This document shows positions 7,593 through 16,507 of a stretch of DNA of 19,469 nt, one piece after another. The notes below the pieces were generated by a model. It saw only the letters and a list, made by a program, of their open reading frames with translations, searched no databases and was not told the origin of the DNA. A program made the translations under genes and the position numbers. The stretch comes from DATBHM01 sp036557505 (lineage in GTDB: Bacteria; Actinomycetota; UBA4738; JACQTL01). The stretch spans positions 1 to 19,469 of the forward strand of contig DATBHM010000176.1 in NCBI GenBank assembly GCA_036557505.1, written 5' to 3'. Numbering within the stretch: position 1 is the first letter of the stretch; every line of letters starts with the position of its first letter.

Positions 7593-9515
7593 TCAGCTCC
7601 CTCGAACTGGGAGGCGCGCCACGACCTTCGTGCCCTTCCCTGGAGCGGACTGGACGTCGAGCGTCCCGCCTGCCTCCTCCACGCGCCTGTGCATCATCCC
7701 GAGCCCGAAATGGTGGCCCGGGCCTTCGTTGGGCGTGGCGTTCGCGGCGAAACCCCTGCCCGTGTCGGCGACCTCGACGGTGAGGCCGTCCGGCACGGCG
7801 TCGACCAGGACGCTGACCTGCCCGGCGCCCGCGTGCTTGGCCGCGTTGGCCAGTCCCTCGCGGATCACCACGTAGGCCGCGCCGAGCGACGGCTTGGGGA
7901 CCGATCGTAGGTCGCCCGTCACCGTTACTCTCGCCGGAAGTCTCCACCGCTTGACCACGTCATTGACGTATTTCGTAAGCTGTTCGTCGCTCCTTGAGTC
8001 CGCCGACGAATCTCGTTGGAGATCGAACAGCAGTCCGCGGAGCTCCGAAAGGGACTTCCGAATCTCGGACTTGGACGCCGCGAGGGCCTCGATGGCGGCT
8101 CGGGGGTCCTCCCTGATGAGGTTCTCCATGGCCTCGAGCTCGAGGACCGCGGTCGTGACCGCCTGGGTCAGGCCGTCGTGCAGCTCATCCGCCCACCGGG
8201 TCCGCTCCCGCGTCATCATCGTGTCCACCGCCGACCGGCGGGACACGATGACCGCCCGGGCCCCGGCGGCGAGCTGCGCCACGGCTCGCATCGCGGCATT
8301 CGACAGGCCCGGCCCGCTCCGCCACCCGGCCACGAGCGCCTCCTGGGGACGGGCCTCGCGGCTGAAGGCTGCGGTGAGGTGGTGGCTGGTCGCTCCGAGA
8401 ACGGTGCCCAGCTGGCGGGCGGTCGCCTCGTCCACGGGCCCGTACACGGGCAGGGAACGCAGCGTGTCGCGGATCTCTCGGGGGATCCTCCGGGGCCAGC
8501 CGGTCGCGGTCTCCGAGACCACCTCGACGTCGCCCCCCTGTTCCACCAGGTGGTAGATCTCGTCGGCCTCGAGCGCCTGGCGGAGCTCGCGGAGGAGGTC
8601 GTTCTGCGTGCTCGCCGGATCCTCGAGCATCCGCCGCGTGGCGTCGGCGCAGCGTTCGACGACCGCCAGCTCGCGGATCGCGCGCTCGGCGACGGCCAGC
8701 TCGGGCTCCGCCCCCACAGCGCCGATCAGCGCGAGGTGGGGGAGCGCCCTGGCCATCCAGTCCGGCTCGAGGTGTGCGGTCGACGAGTCCAGGACGATCC
8801 GGCTGTCGCGGTCGGACGCCAGCACCGCCAGGCTGGAGCATCCCAGCGCGGCGAGCCGCGGCCCGATCCCTGGCACGTCGTGGGCATCCGCGTACCGAAC
8901 ACCCCCGTCGACCGGCCCCAGCCGGGACGGGTCGAGGACGGCGTGCCACGGCCTGGTGCGCCCTCCGCGCGCGACGAGCTCCCAGCCGATGCCGTTCGGC
9001 GTGAACAGCGAGGCGGTCTCGAAGCCGGTGTCGCGGGCGAGGGCGGCGAGCACCGCGGCGAGGCCCGGTGTCCCGGTCCCCTCCCACAGGCCGGTCTCGG
9101 CGGCGGGCTCGCCGGTGGCGCCCTGCTCGGCCTGCGGCCGCTCGGCGACCGGCGGGCCGGCCGGGGCGGCGGCCGAGGCGACGCCGCCGGCGGCCGAGAC
9201 CAACGAGGTGGCCATGGCCCGGAGGACGTCCACGGCGCGTTCGGGTGTCTCGGGCGTTGATCGGGCGAACACGGTTCCGCCGGATGAGACGGTGACGAGC
9301 AGCCACCGGGGGTCGGTTCCGCCGAGGAGGTCGTCGAGGCGGGCGGGCAGGGGCGGGCCGTCCGGTGCCGCCCACCAGGTCACCCGGCGGTCCGCGCCCT
9401 CGCCGACCGCGACCCCGACGGCGTCCAGGCGAAGGCGTTCGCCCAAACGACGGCAGTCGTCGGCGACCGACGACGCGGCTGCCCGCATCGCGGGCGACTC
9501 GCTCACCAGGTCCAT
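7593..9515 (-). CDS. Cytoplasmic GAF-type HisKA_3 sensor histidine kinase
   Basis: A 640-residue kinase from the ATG at 9515. No membrane segment is seen, so it should be soluble. The N-terminal 430 residues are sensor region: GAF-like stretches at about 15-110, 150-265 and 305-425, joined by an Ala/Pro-rich linker (110-150). The HisKA_3 phosphoacceptor is at about 435-500 with H446 in ADELHDGLTQAV. The ATPase domain follows: N box REGLANAAKHAG (E553, N557), G1 box DTGRGFA near 584, G2 box GHHFGLGMM near 600. This is the NarX/DevS-like class that pairs with NarL-type regulators, and such a regulator begins four bases downstream. I chose ATG 9515 because GGAGGGAGG lies directly before it. An in-frame GTG at 9608 would add 31 Arg/Ala-rich residues with no strong ribosome site. 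The ligand is unknown, and no haem- or metal-binding motif stands out. Confidence 0.92.
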   Translation of the reverse strand: MDLVSESPAMRAAASSVADDCRRLGERLRLDAVGVAVGEGADRRVTWWAAPDGPPLPARLDDLLGGTDPRWLLVTVSSGGTVFARSTPETPERAVDVLRAMATSLVSAAGGVASAAAPAGPPVAERPQAEQGATGEPAAETGLWEGTGTPGLAAVLAALARDTGFETASLFTPNGIGWELVARGGRTRPWHAVLDPSRLGPVDGGVRYADAHDVPGIGPRLAALGCSSLAVLASDRDSRIVLDSSTAHLEPDWMARALPHLALIGAVGAEPELAVAERAIRELAVVERCADATRRMLEDPASTQNDLLRELRQALEADEIYHLVEQGGDVEVVSETATGWPRRIPREIRDTLRSLPVYGPVDEATARQLGTVLGATSHHLTAAFSREARPQEALVAGWRSGPGLSNAAMRAVAQLAAGARAVIVSRRSAVDTMMTRERTRWADELHDGLTQAVTTAVLELEAMENLIREDPRAAIEALAASKSEIRKSLSELRGLLFDLQRDSSADSRSDEQLTKYVNDVVKRWRLPARVTVTGDLRSVPKPSLGAAYVVIREGLANAAKHAGAGQVSVLVDAVPDGLTVEVADTGRGFAANATPNEGPGHHFGLGMMHRRVEEAGGTLDVQSAPGKGTKVVARLPVRGS

Positions 9516-9652
9516 CCTCCCTCCGGAGGTCGCGCGCGCGGGATTCCTCGACGCGGCGATCGTGGCGCCGCGTCCCCTGCCCCTGGGAACCCACAGCGCT
9601 CGTTCCACTCCGGCCCCGGGCGGCCCTCGGCCTCGGTCCTTCGGAGGATCAT
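9503..9652 (-). CDS. Possible 49-residue leader ORF overlapping the kinase start
   Basis: An ATG at 9652 has AAAGGGGG four bases upstream, a plausible ribosome site. It opens a 49-residue frame (starting MILRRTEAEGRPGPEW) that ends at TGA 9503, thirteen bases inside the kinase gene. The peptide is Arg/Pro/Gly-rich, contains one Cys and has no recognisable domain. It could be a translated leader that couples kinase translation. It could equally be a chance frame in GC-rich DNA, which tends to keep frames open. Confidence 0.25.
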   Translation of the reverse strand: MILRRTEAEGRPGPEWNERCGFPGAGDAAPRSPRRGIPRARPPEGGWTW

Positions 9653-9853
9653 GCGTCCCCCTTTGGATCTCAGCGAACGGCCCGGGATCGGGTGAACCGG
9701 GCGTAGCGGCGCATTCTCTCCCGCGCCCTTGGGGCCTTCAAGCATCCGTCCCAATCCATCCCATGGTCCCACGCCCCACGCGGGGGGCATTCCCGCGGTG
9801 TCGCCCGAACAGGCCACGACCATGTGGCCCGAAGGGCGTAGGAAGAGCATCGG
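9516..9853. other. Gene-poor, hairpin-rich stretch upstream of the kinase operon
   Basis: No convincing protein gene fills this stretch apart from the doubtful leader ORF at its kinase end. It holds inverted repeats: CGCGGG/CCCGCG at 9779-9797, GGCCAC/GTGGCC at 9812-9829 and GCCC-GAA-GGGC at 9826-9836. The last two overlap and are mutually exclusive as hairpins. It lies between the terminator of the upstream gene and the kinase start, so it should contain the operon promoter and 5' leader. I could not identify a convincing -35/-10 pair. Confidence 0.5.
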
Positions 9854-9889
9854 AAAAATCGCCGGTTCGCTTGAGTCGCGCGACCGGCG
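9854..9889 (-). terminator. Rho-independent terminator after the Fe-S reductase gene
   Basis: Reading the minus strand from two bases after the stop codon, CGCCGGT-CGC pairs with GCG-A-ACCGGCG: a 10-bp stem with one bulged A and a nine-base loop. ATTTTT follows immediately. This is the clearest intrinsic terminator in the window, and it separates the Fe-S reductase gene from the kinase operon on the same strand. Confidence 0.85.
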
Positions 9890-9890
9890 G

Positions 9891-11963
9891 TCAGGTCCCC
9901 GGGGAGTCCGTCGGAGACCGGTCCGCACCGCCGGGCGGCTCGTGGCCGGGGGCCTCCGTGACCGAAGCCGTGCCGCCGGTGGCGCGGTCGACGATCTGGG
10001 CCACGTCGAGCACCTGCAGCTGACCGCCCTTTCCCTTGGCCCCGTCGTCGAGCATGATCAGGCAGTAGGGGCACGCGACGCCCAGCGTGTCGGCGCCGGT
10101 CGCGACGGCCTCGTCGGTGCGTTCGGCATTGATGCGCTTGCCGAGGTGTTCCTCCATCCACATCCGCGAGCCGCCCGCCCCGCAGCAGAACGCCCGCTCC
10201 TTGTGGCGCCGCATCTCGACCGTCGTCAGGCCGGGGATCGCGTCGAGGACCGTGCGGGGCGCGTCGTACACGTCGTTGTGCCGGCCCAGATAGCAGGGGT
10301 CGTGGTAGGTCAGCATGGCCTCGACCTCTTCGGTCGGCTGCAGCCTCCCCTCCTCGATCAGCTTCGCGAACAGCTGCGTGTGATGGATGACCTCGTAGGC
10401 CCCGCCGTACTGGGGGTACTCGTTCCGCAGCGTGTTGAAGCAGTGCGGACAGTTCACGATCACCTTCCGGACCTTCTTGGAGTTGAGCGTCTCGACGTTC
10501 TGTTCGGCGAGCATCTGGAACAGGTACTCGTTGCCGGCCCGCCGGGCCGGGTCCCCGGTGCACAGCTCCTCGGGCCCGAGGATCGCGAACTCGACGCCGG
10601 CGCGGTTGAGGACGCGTGCCACCGACTGCGTGATCTTCCGGGCGCGGTCGTCGAACGAGCCGGCGCACCCCACCCAGTACAGGTACTCCGGCGCGGTCCC
10701 GTTCACCCGGGCGACCTCGAACTCCAGCCCGTTGGCCCATTCCCCCCGGCTGCCCTGCTGCATGCCCCAGGGGTTGTTCGAGTTCTCGATGTTGCGCAGG
10801 AGGGTCCCGGCCTCCGTCGGGAACCGGGATTCGGCCATCACGAGGTTCCGTCGCATATCGACGATGTGGTCGATGTGCTCGATGTTCACCGGGCACTCCT
10901 GCATGCACGCGCCGCATGTGACGCAGTCCCACACGACCTCGTCCTCGATCACGTCCGGGTTCAACGCAACCGCGTCGTGTTCCTTCCCGTTCCCTTGCGC
11001 CGCAAGGATCTTGGGTCCCTCTTCGAACAGGTGGTCGCGGAGGTTCATGATCAGCAGCTTCGGGGAGAGCGGCTTGCCGGTGTTCCACGCGGGGCAGACG
11101 TTCTGACAGCGACCGCACTCCGTGCACGTGTACAGGTCGAGGTTCTGCTTCCAGGTGAGGTCGGTCAGCGAGGCCGCGCCCAGGACCGGCATCTCGTCCG
11201 AGGTCTCGAGCGCCTCCATGTCGATCCTGAGGGGCCGCAGCGTGCCGCGGGGCTTCGTGTTGGTGAAGAACACGTTGATCGCGCTCGTGATGATGTGGAG
11301 GTGCTTCGAGTACGGGATGTACACGAGGAACCCCATGATCAGCAGGACGTGCGCCCACGTGAACGCGTAGTTCAGCGTGGCGAGCGCGCTCGGCGACATC
11401 CCGCTCCAGATGTTCGACAGCCCGTTGGAGATGAAGAACGCCGACGCGTGCTCGACCCCGCCGAGGGCGATCGCGGTCGACTGGATGCCGAACAGGGTCA
11501 CGATGATCGCGAAGATCCAGATGAGGATGTAGTCGGCCTCGCGCAGGTGCGAGCCCTTGAAGCGGTCGGGCCGCTGGATCTTCCGGATGTACACCGCGAT
11601 CGCGAGTCCGACGAGCACCAGGATTGCGAACAGGTCCTGCACGACGTGCAGCCAGGCCGACTCGCCGATCAGCGGGAGCCGCCAGCCCCGGCTGACGATC
11701 GACCCGAGCGCCTCGAGGATCGTGGTCAAAAGGACCAGGAATCCCCAGAAGATGAACGCGTGCATGAATCCGGGGAGCGCACGCTGGAAGATCTTGCGCT
11801 GGCCGAGGACGACGGTCGCCTCGAGCCCCACCCGCTGGCCGATGTCGTCGAACCGGTCCACCGGCTGCCCGAGCCGGACCAGCCGGTACAGCAGCCAGGC
11901 CCGCCGCAGGAAGATCACGGCGGTGGCCAGCAGCACGACGACGAGGACGATCGTTCCGACCAC
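9891..11963 (-). CDS. Membrane (Fe-S) oxidoreductase, EtfD/EMO-like
   Basis: A 690-residue protein. Residues 1-230 hold about five or six membrane helices of the NarI/cytochrome-b-like type, with histidines suited to haem b binding (H68 in PGFMHAFIFWGF, H106, H205, H221/H223). Two 4Fe-4S motifs follow: C280-C283-C286-C290 (CTECGRCQNVCP) and C347-C350-C353-C357 (CVTCGACMQECP). The C-terminal half carries two CCG (DUF224/HdrB-type) domains: GCAGSFDD with NCPHCFNTL, then DPCYLGRHN with FCCGAGGSR and ACPYCLIML. This architecture matches mycobacterial EtfD (Rv0338c) and Geobacter EMO, which pass electrons from electron-transfer flavoprotein to menaquinone during fatty-acid beta-oxidation. That role is inferred by family, since no etfAB or acyl-CoA dehydrogenase gene is in view. 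The GTG start has GAGGAG six bases upstream. A Gly/Pro-rich tail of about 30 residues looks disordered. A strong terminator follows directly. Confidence 0.9.
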   Translation of the reverse strand: MVGTIVLVVVLLATAVIFLRRAWLLYRLVRLGQPVDRFDDIGQRVGLEATVVLGQRKIFQRALPGFMHAFIFWGFLVLLTTILEALGSIVSRGWRLPLIGESAWLHVVQDLFAILVLVGLAIAVYIRKIQRPDRFKGSHLREADYILIWIFAIIVTLFGIQSTAIALGGVEHASAFFISNGLSNIWSGMSPSALATLNYAFTWAHVLLIMGFLVYIPYSKHLHIITSAINVFFTNTKPRGTLRPLRIDMEALETSDEMPVLGAASLTDLTWKQNLDLYTCTECGRCQNVCPAWNTGKPLSPKLLIMNLRDHLFEEGPKILAAQGNGKEHDAVALNPDVIEDEVVWDCVTCGACMQECPVNIEHIDHIVDMRRNLVMAESRFPTEAGTLLRNIENSNNPWGMQQGSRGEWANGLEFEVARVNGTAPEYLYWVGCAGSFDDRARKITQSVARVLNRAGVEFAILGPEELCTGDPARRAGNEYLFQMLAEQNVETLNSKKVRKVIVNCPHCFNTLRNEYPQYGGAYEVIHHTQLFAKLIEEGRLQPTEEVEAMLTYHDPCYLGRHNDVYDAPRTVLDAIPGLTTVEMRRHKERAFCCGAGGSRMWMEEHLGKRINAERTDEAVATGADTLGVACPYCLIMLDDGAKGKGGQLQVLDVAQIVDRATGGTASVTEAPGHEPPGGADRSPTDSPGT

Positions 11964-12020
11964 AGGCGTCTCCTCGAGGTGGGTCGGCCGAGTCTAGGTT
12001 CGGCCCCCTTCGCGCCGCAT

Positions 12021-12036
12021 CCTACCCGCCGGTAGG
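12021..12036. repeat. Small hairpin over the stop codon of the membrane-protein gene
   Basis: CCTACC, a four-base loop CGCC, then GGTAGG form a perfect 6-bp stem that includes the TAG stop codon of the membrane-protein gene. No T-run follows on the minus strand, so termination before the Fe-S reductase gene is doubtful. Confidence 0.35.
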
Positions 12037-13776
12037 TTTCGCCACACGCCGCTCGTCCGGCCCGGGACCCCAGACCGGGGGCCTGCCGGGCGGCTCGGGA
12101 CGCCACCGGAAGTACGCCCATAGGCCCGCGGTCAACGCGGAGAAGCCCGCCACGATCGCGACCATCGTCCAGACGGGGCCGACGCTCGTGGCCCCGACGA
12201 AGTTTCCCGTCGGGTTCAGGACGATGAACACGAACGCCAGCACGGACACGCCGAAGAGGGCCGTCCACCCCTTTCGGCTCCAGGCGAAGACGCTGTCCCC
12301 CTCGAGGAACCTCATCGGGATCAAGCCGAATGCGACCCCCTCGATCCCGGCGACGACCACCGCGGCGAGGACCGAGTCGAGCACCTGCAGCCCGAACGTG
12401 GCGTGCCGCGCCTCGGCGTGGACGACCGGCGTCCGCGCCACCCACGCGGCCAGGCTGAGGACGAGCATCCACGCCGCCGACCAGGCCGCCAGCCGTCCCT
12501 CCTCCACGCGCGACAGGGCAACGGCGAACGTGAACCCTCCGATCGCGCCGAGCAGGTACCCGGGCAGGAAATTCGCCGCCCGGGAGATCACCACGCATGC
12601 CACAGCGATGGGGATGCCCGCCAGATAGGCCCGGAACGATGGCCGGCTCCGGTGCCGGCTCCAGACGTAGCCGGCGGCAACCGCATCGAACACCACCGTC
12701 ACCAGCACCAGCCCGGCGAGCATGCCGGCGAACAGCGCGAGCGAAGGCCGGTTGAAGCCGAAGGTGGGGTCGAGGAAGCAGTAGAGCAGGCTCACGATGA
12801 GCATCGAGCCGGCGAACGCCGAGAACGGCCGTCCGCGGATCCGCGCCGCTCGCCGCCGGAACGCCCCGCCGATCCCCGCGAACGGTGCGGCGATGCGGTC
12901 GTAGTTCGCCTCGAACGTGCTGTTGAACACCTCCGTCACGAACGGAACCAGCAGCACGAGGACGAATGCGAGGAGCACGTTGGTGGTGACGTGCGTCAGC
13001 TTCAGCGACAGCTGGCCGGGCGTCACGACCGACTGGGTGAACGCCGATTGACCCGAGCAGGACGGGAAGGGGAGCGACACAACCGGCGCCCCGGGCAGAC
13101 TCGGAAGCCGGCAGACTCCGAGGGCGGTGACGAGGGACAGCCGTCGGGCCGGCGTGAAGTCGAACGCCACCCGTTCCGCGTAGCCCGTCTCGCACGCGTG
13201 GCAGGCGTCCAGCAGGAACACCTGGAACACCAGGCGTTCGACGCCGCCTTGTCCCGTCGACGCGCCCTGGAACACGACCTGCCCGCTGTCGAAGGTCGGG
13301 GTGAGCTGGGGGATGGACGCCTTGAGCTCGAGGTACCCGGGGTCCGTGCGAAGAAGGGTTTCGGGCGTCCGGGCGGGCACGCCGATGAGCGGCGGGACGG
13401 CGTTGAGGATCACGACGCCCCCGTCGGTGTCCGCCGCCGGCACCCGCTCGTCGCCGACGTCGACCCGGCCGAGATCCGTGAAGCTCGCCAGGTATCCGCC
13501 ATACCGGCGTGCGAACCGGATCGCGCTCGCCGACGCGCCCCGGCGCCGCAGGAGCGCCACCTCGCAAGGAGCCACCCCCGCGGCCTGCACGCGGGCGCAC
13601 CGGACGAACGCCCGCAGGACGGCGAAGTCGGGGTCCGGGACCACGGTCCGCTGGCTCCACGTCGATCCCGCCGCCGCGCCCGCCGACGTCGCCCCGAGGA
13701 TGACGAGCCCCGCGCAGGCGACGAGCAGGAGCGCGGCGAACCACCGCCCGGTCCGTCCTGTCTGGGGTGGGCTCAC
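12022..13776 (-). CDS. FGLLP-motif polytopic membrane protein, function unknown
   Basis: A 584-residue protein. Residues 10-36 are a signal-like hydrophobic segment (RWFAALLLVACAGLVILG). LVAC within it resembles a lipobox, but the hydrophobic stretch continues after the Cys, so an ordinary Sec signal or anchor is more likely. About 200 residues of probably extracytoplasmic domain follow, with several Cys including CHAC near 143-146. From about 255 to 560 there are roughly eight to ten membrane helices. FGLIP at 483-487, followed by MRFLEG and a Trp-rich stretch, matches the FGLLP motif after which a family of actinobacterial membrane proteins is named; the biochemical role of that family is unknown to me. 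A Pro-rich C-terminus ends the protein. The GTG start has GAGGGG five bases upstream. The gene is transcribed away from dnaK across a 163-base gap and lies 58 bases upstream of the Fe-S reductase gene on the same strand. Confidence 0.75.
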   Translation of the reverse strand: MSPPQTGRTGRWFAALLLVACAGLVILGATSAGAAAGSTWSQRTVVPDPDFAVLRAFVRCARVQAAGVAPCEVALLRRRGASASAIRFARRYGGYLASFTDLGRVDVGDERVPAADTDGGVVILNAVPPLIGVPARTPETLLRTDPGYLELKASIPQLTPTFDSGQVVFQGASTGQGGVERLVFQVFLLDACHACETGYAERVAFDFTPARRLSLVTALGVCRLPSLPGAPVVSLPFPSCSGQSAFTQSVVTPGQLSLKLTHVTTNVLLAFVLVLLVPFVTEVFNSTFEANYDRIAAPFAGIGGAFRRRAARIRGRPFSAFAGSMLIVSLLYCFLDPTFGFNRPSLALFAGMLAGLVLVTVVFDAVAAGYVWSRHRSRPSFRAYLAGIPIAVACVVISRAANFLPGYLLGAIGGFTFAVALSRVEEGRLAAWSAAWMLVLSLAAWVARTPVVHAEARHATFGLQVLDSVLAAVVVAGIEGVAFGLIPMRFLEGDSVFAWSRKGWTALFGVSVLAFVFIVLNPTGNFVGATSVGPVWTMVAIVAGFSALTAGLWAYFRWRPEPPGRPPVWGPGPDERRVAKPTGG

Positions 13777-13866
13777 GGCGTCCCCTCGCCGCCCGCCACG
13801 GACGGCGACGGGGGAGCCTACTCCGTGCCTCCAGATTCCGACAGGGCGTCCCAGATCTTCAGAAAA

Positions 13867-13887
13867 CTTGACAGGAATAGACTCAGG
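13867..13887. promoter_or_regulatory. HAIR-like HspR operator
   Basis: CTTGACA, a seven-base spacer, then ACTCAGG. The HAIR consensus bound by HspR in Streptomyces and Mycobacterium is CTTGAGT-N7-ACTCAAG, so this site matches 5/7 and 6/7 with exactly the right spacing. It overlaps the -35 element of the dnaK promoter, where a repressor would block RNA polymerase. hspR is the fourth gene of the operon, giving the usual autoregulatory loop. Confidence 0.82.
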
Positions 13888-13897
13888 GTTCTACCGT
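13868..13897 (+). promoter_or_regulatory. dnaK operon promoter (-35 TTGACA, -10 TACCGT)
   Basis: A perfect -35 TTGACA at 13868-13873 is followed, 18 bases later, by TACCGT at 13892-13897, which fits the actinobacterial TAnnnT -10. A vegetative-sigma promoter under HspR repression is the expected arrangement. Transcription would start about 35 bases before dnaK. The -35 is firm; the -10 is the best of several weak choices. Confidence 0.65.
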
Positions 13898-13925
13898 GTT
13901 GCAACGTCAGAGGCGAACTTCCGAC

Positions 13926-13931
13926 AGGAGG
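13926..13931 (+). promoter_or_regulatory. dnaK ribosome binding site
   Basis: AGGAGG lies eight bases before the dnaK ATG at 13940. It fixes that start against the much longer open frame that continues upstream through the promoter. Confidence 0.9.
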
Positions 13932-13939
13932 ACATTCGT

Positions 13940-15826
<1,887 letters not shown>

Positions 15827-15843
15827 GGCCGGGTGACGATGCG

Positions 15844-16503
15844 ATGACCAAGCACGATCACGACCCGGAAGAGAACGAGACCGAAGGCGGGGAGGAGACT
15901 CCCCGCCCCAAGGTCCGCGTGACCGACCGCCGGCACTCGGCCGCGCCCAAGGACGGCGGGGCCGGCGGAGCCGGGGGCTCTGCGACCGAAGGGAGCAGGA
16001 GCGAAGCGCCCCCCGGCGCCGACGGTCACGCCGGCCGGGACGCGCAGGCTGATGCTCGGGTGGCCGAAGCCGAACAGCAGACCGCCGAGTACCGCGACCA
16101 CCTGCTCCGCCTGCAGGCGGAGTTCGACAACTTCCGCAAGCGGACTGTGCGCGAGCAGACCGGCGCGCTCGAACGCGCGGCCGAGCCGCTGATGCGGCGC
16201 CTGCTCGACGTGCTCGACGACTTCGACCTGGCCCTCATGGCGGCCGACCGGACCCCGGACATCGAGCAGTTCATGCGGGGCGTGGAGCTGGTCTACGCCA
16301 AGCTCACCGACATCCTCGAGGCCGAGGGCCTGGAGCGGATGGACGCCGTCGGCACGCCGTTCGACCCCGAGCGGCACGAGGCGCTGATGCACAGCGAGGG
16401 CGACGGCGACGGCGAGCTGGTCGTCGACGACGTGTTCCGGCAGGGCTACACCCTGAAGGGCCGGGTCATCCGGCCGGCTGGCGTTCGGGTGACGAGGAAG
16501 TGA
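15844..16503 (+). CDS. grpE: Nucleotide exchange factor GrpE
   Basis: A 219-residue protein. Residues 1-75 are an acidic, Gly/Ala/Glu-rich extension of low complexity. A long coiled-coil helix follows (AEQQTAEYRDHLLRLQAEFD, then NFRKRT), then the helical dimer region and the C-terminal beta wing (GTPFDPERHEALMHSEGDGD and VVDDVFRQGYTLKGRVIRPA). GrpE dimers open the DnaK nucleotide cleft to release ADP and can act as a thermosensor. The ATG lies 17 bases after the dnaK stop. Its ribosome site is weak (GGGTGA), which suggests translational coupling to dnaK. The long N-terminal extension is common in actinobacterial GrpE proteins. The call is secure. Confidence 0.97.
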   Translation: MTKHDHDPEENETEGGEETPRPKVRVTDRRHSAAPKDGGAGGAGGSATEGSRSEAPPGADGHAGRDAQADARVAEAEQQTAEYRDHLLRLQAEFDNFRKRTVREQTGALERAAEPLMRRLLDVLDDFDLALMAADRTPDIEQFMRGVELVYAKLTDILEAEGLERMDAVGTPFDPERHEALMHSEGDGDGELVVDDVFRQGYTLKGRVIRPAGVRVTRK

Positions 16504-16507
16504 TCCG

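Noticed and set aside
9516..9608. Longer 671-residue form of the histidine kinase starting at a GTG
   Set aside because: The extra 31 residues are Arg/Ala-rich with no domain, while a strong purine-rich ribosome site sits directly before the ATG at 9515.
9870..9876. CTTGAGT, a perfect half of the HspR operator consensus
   Set aside because: The partner half seven bases later is absent, and the sequence is part of the loop and stem of the intrinsic terminator.
9729..12035. 768-codon open frame antisense to the Fe-S reductase gene
   Set aside because: The minus strand shows intact Cys motifs, membrane helices and a ribosome site. The plus-strand translation is an Asp/Glu/Arg/Val-rich shadow.
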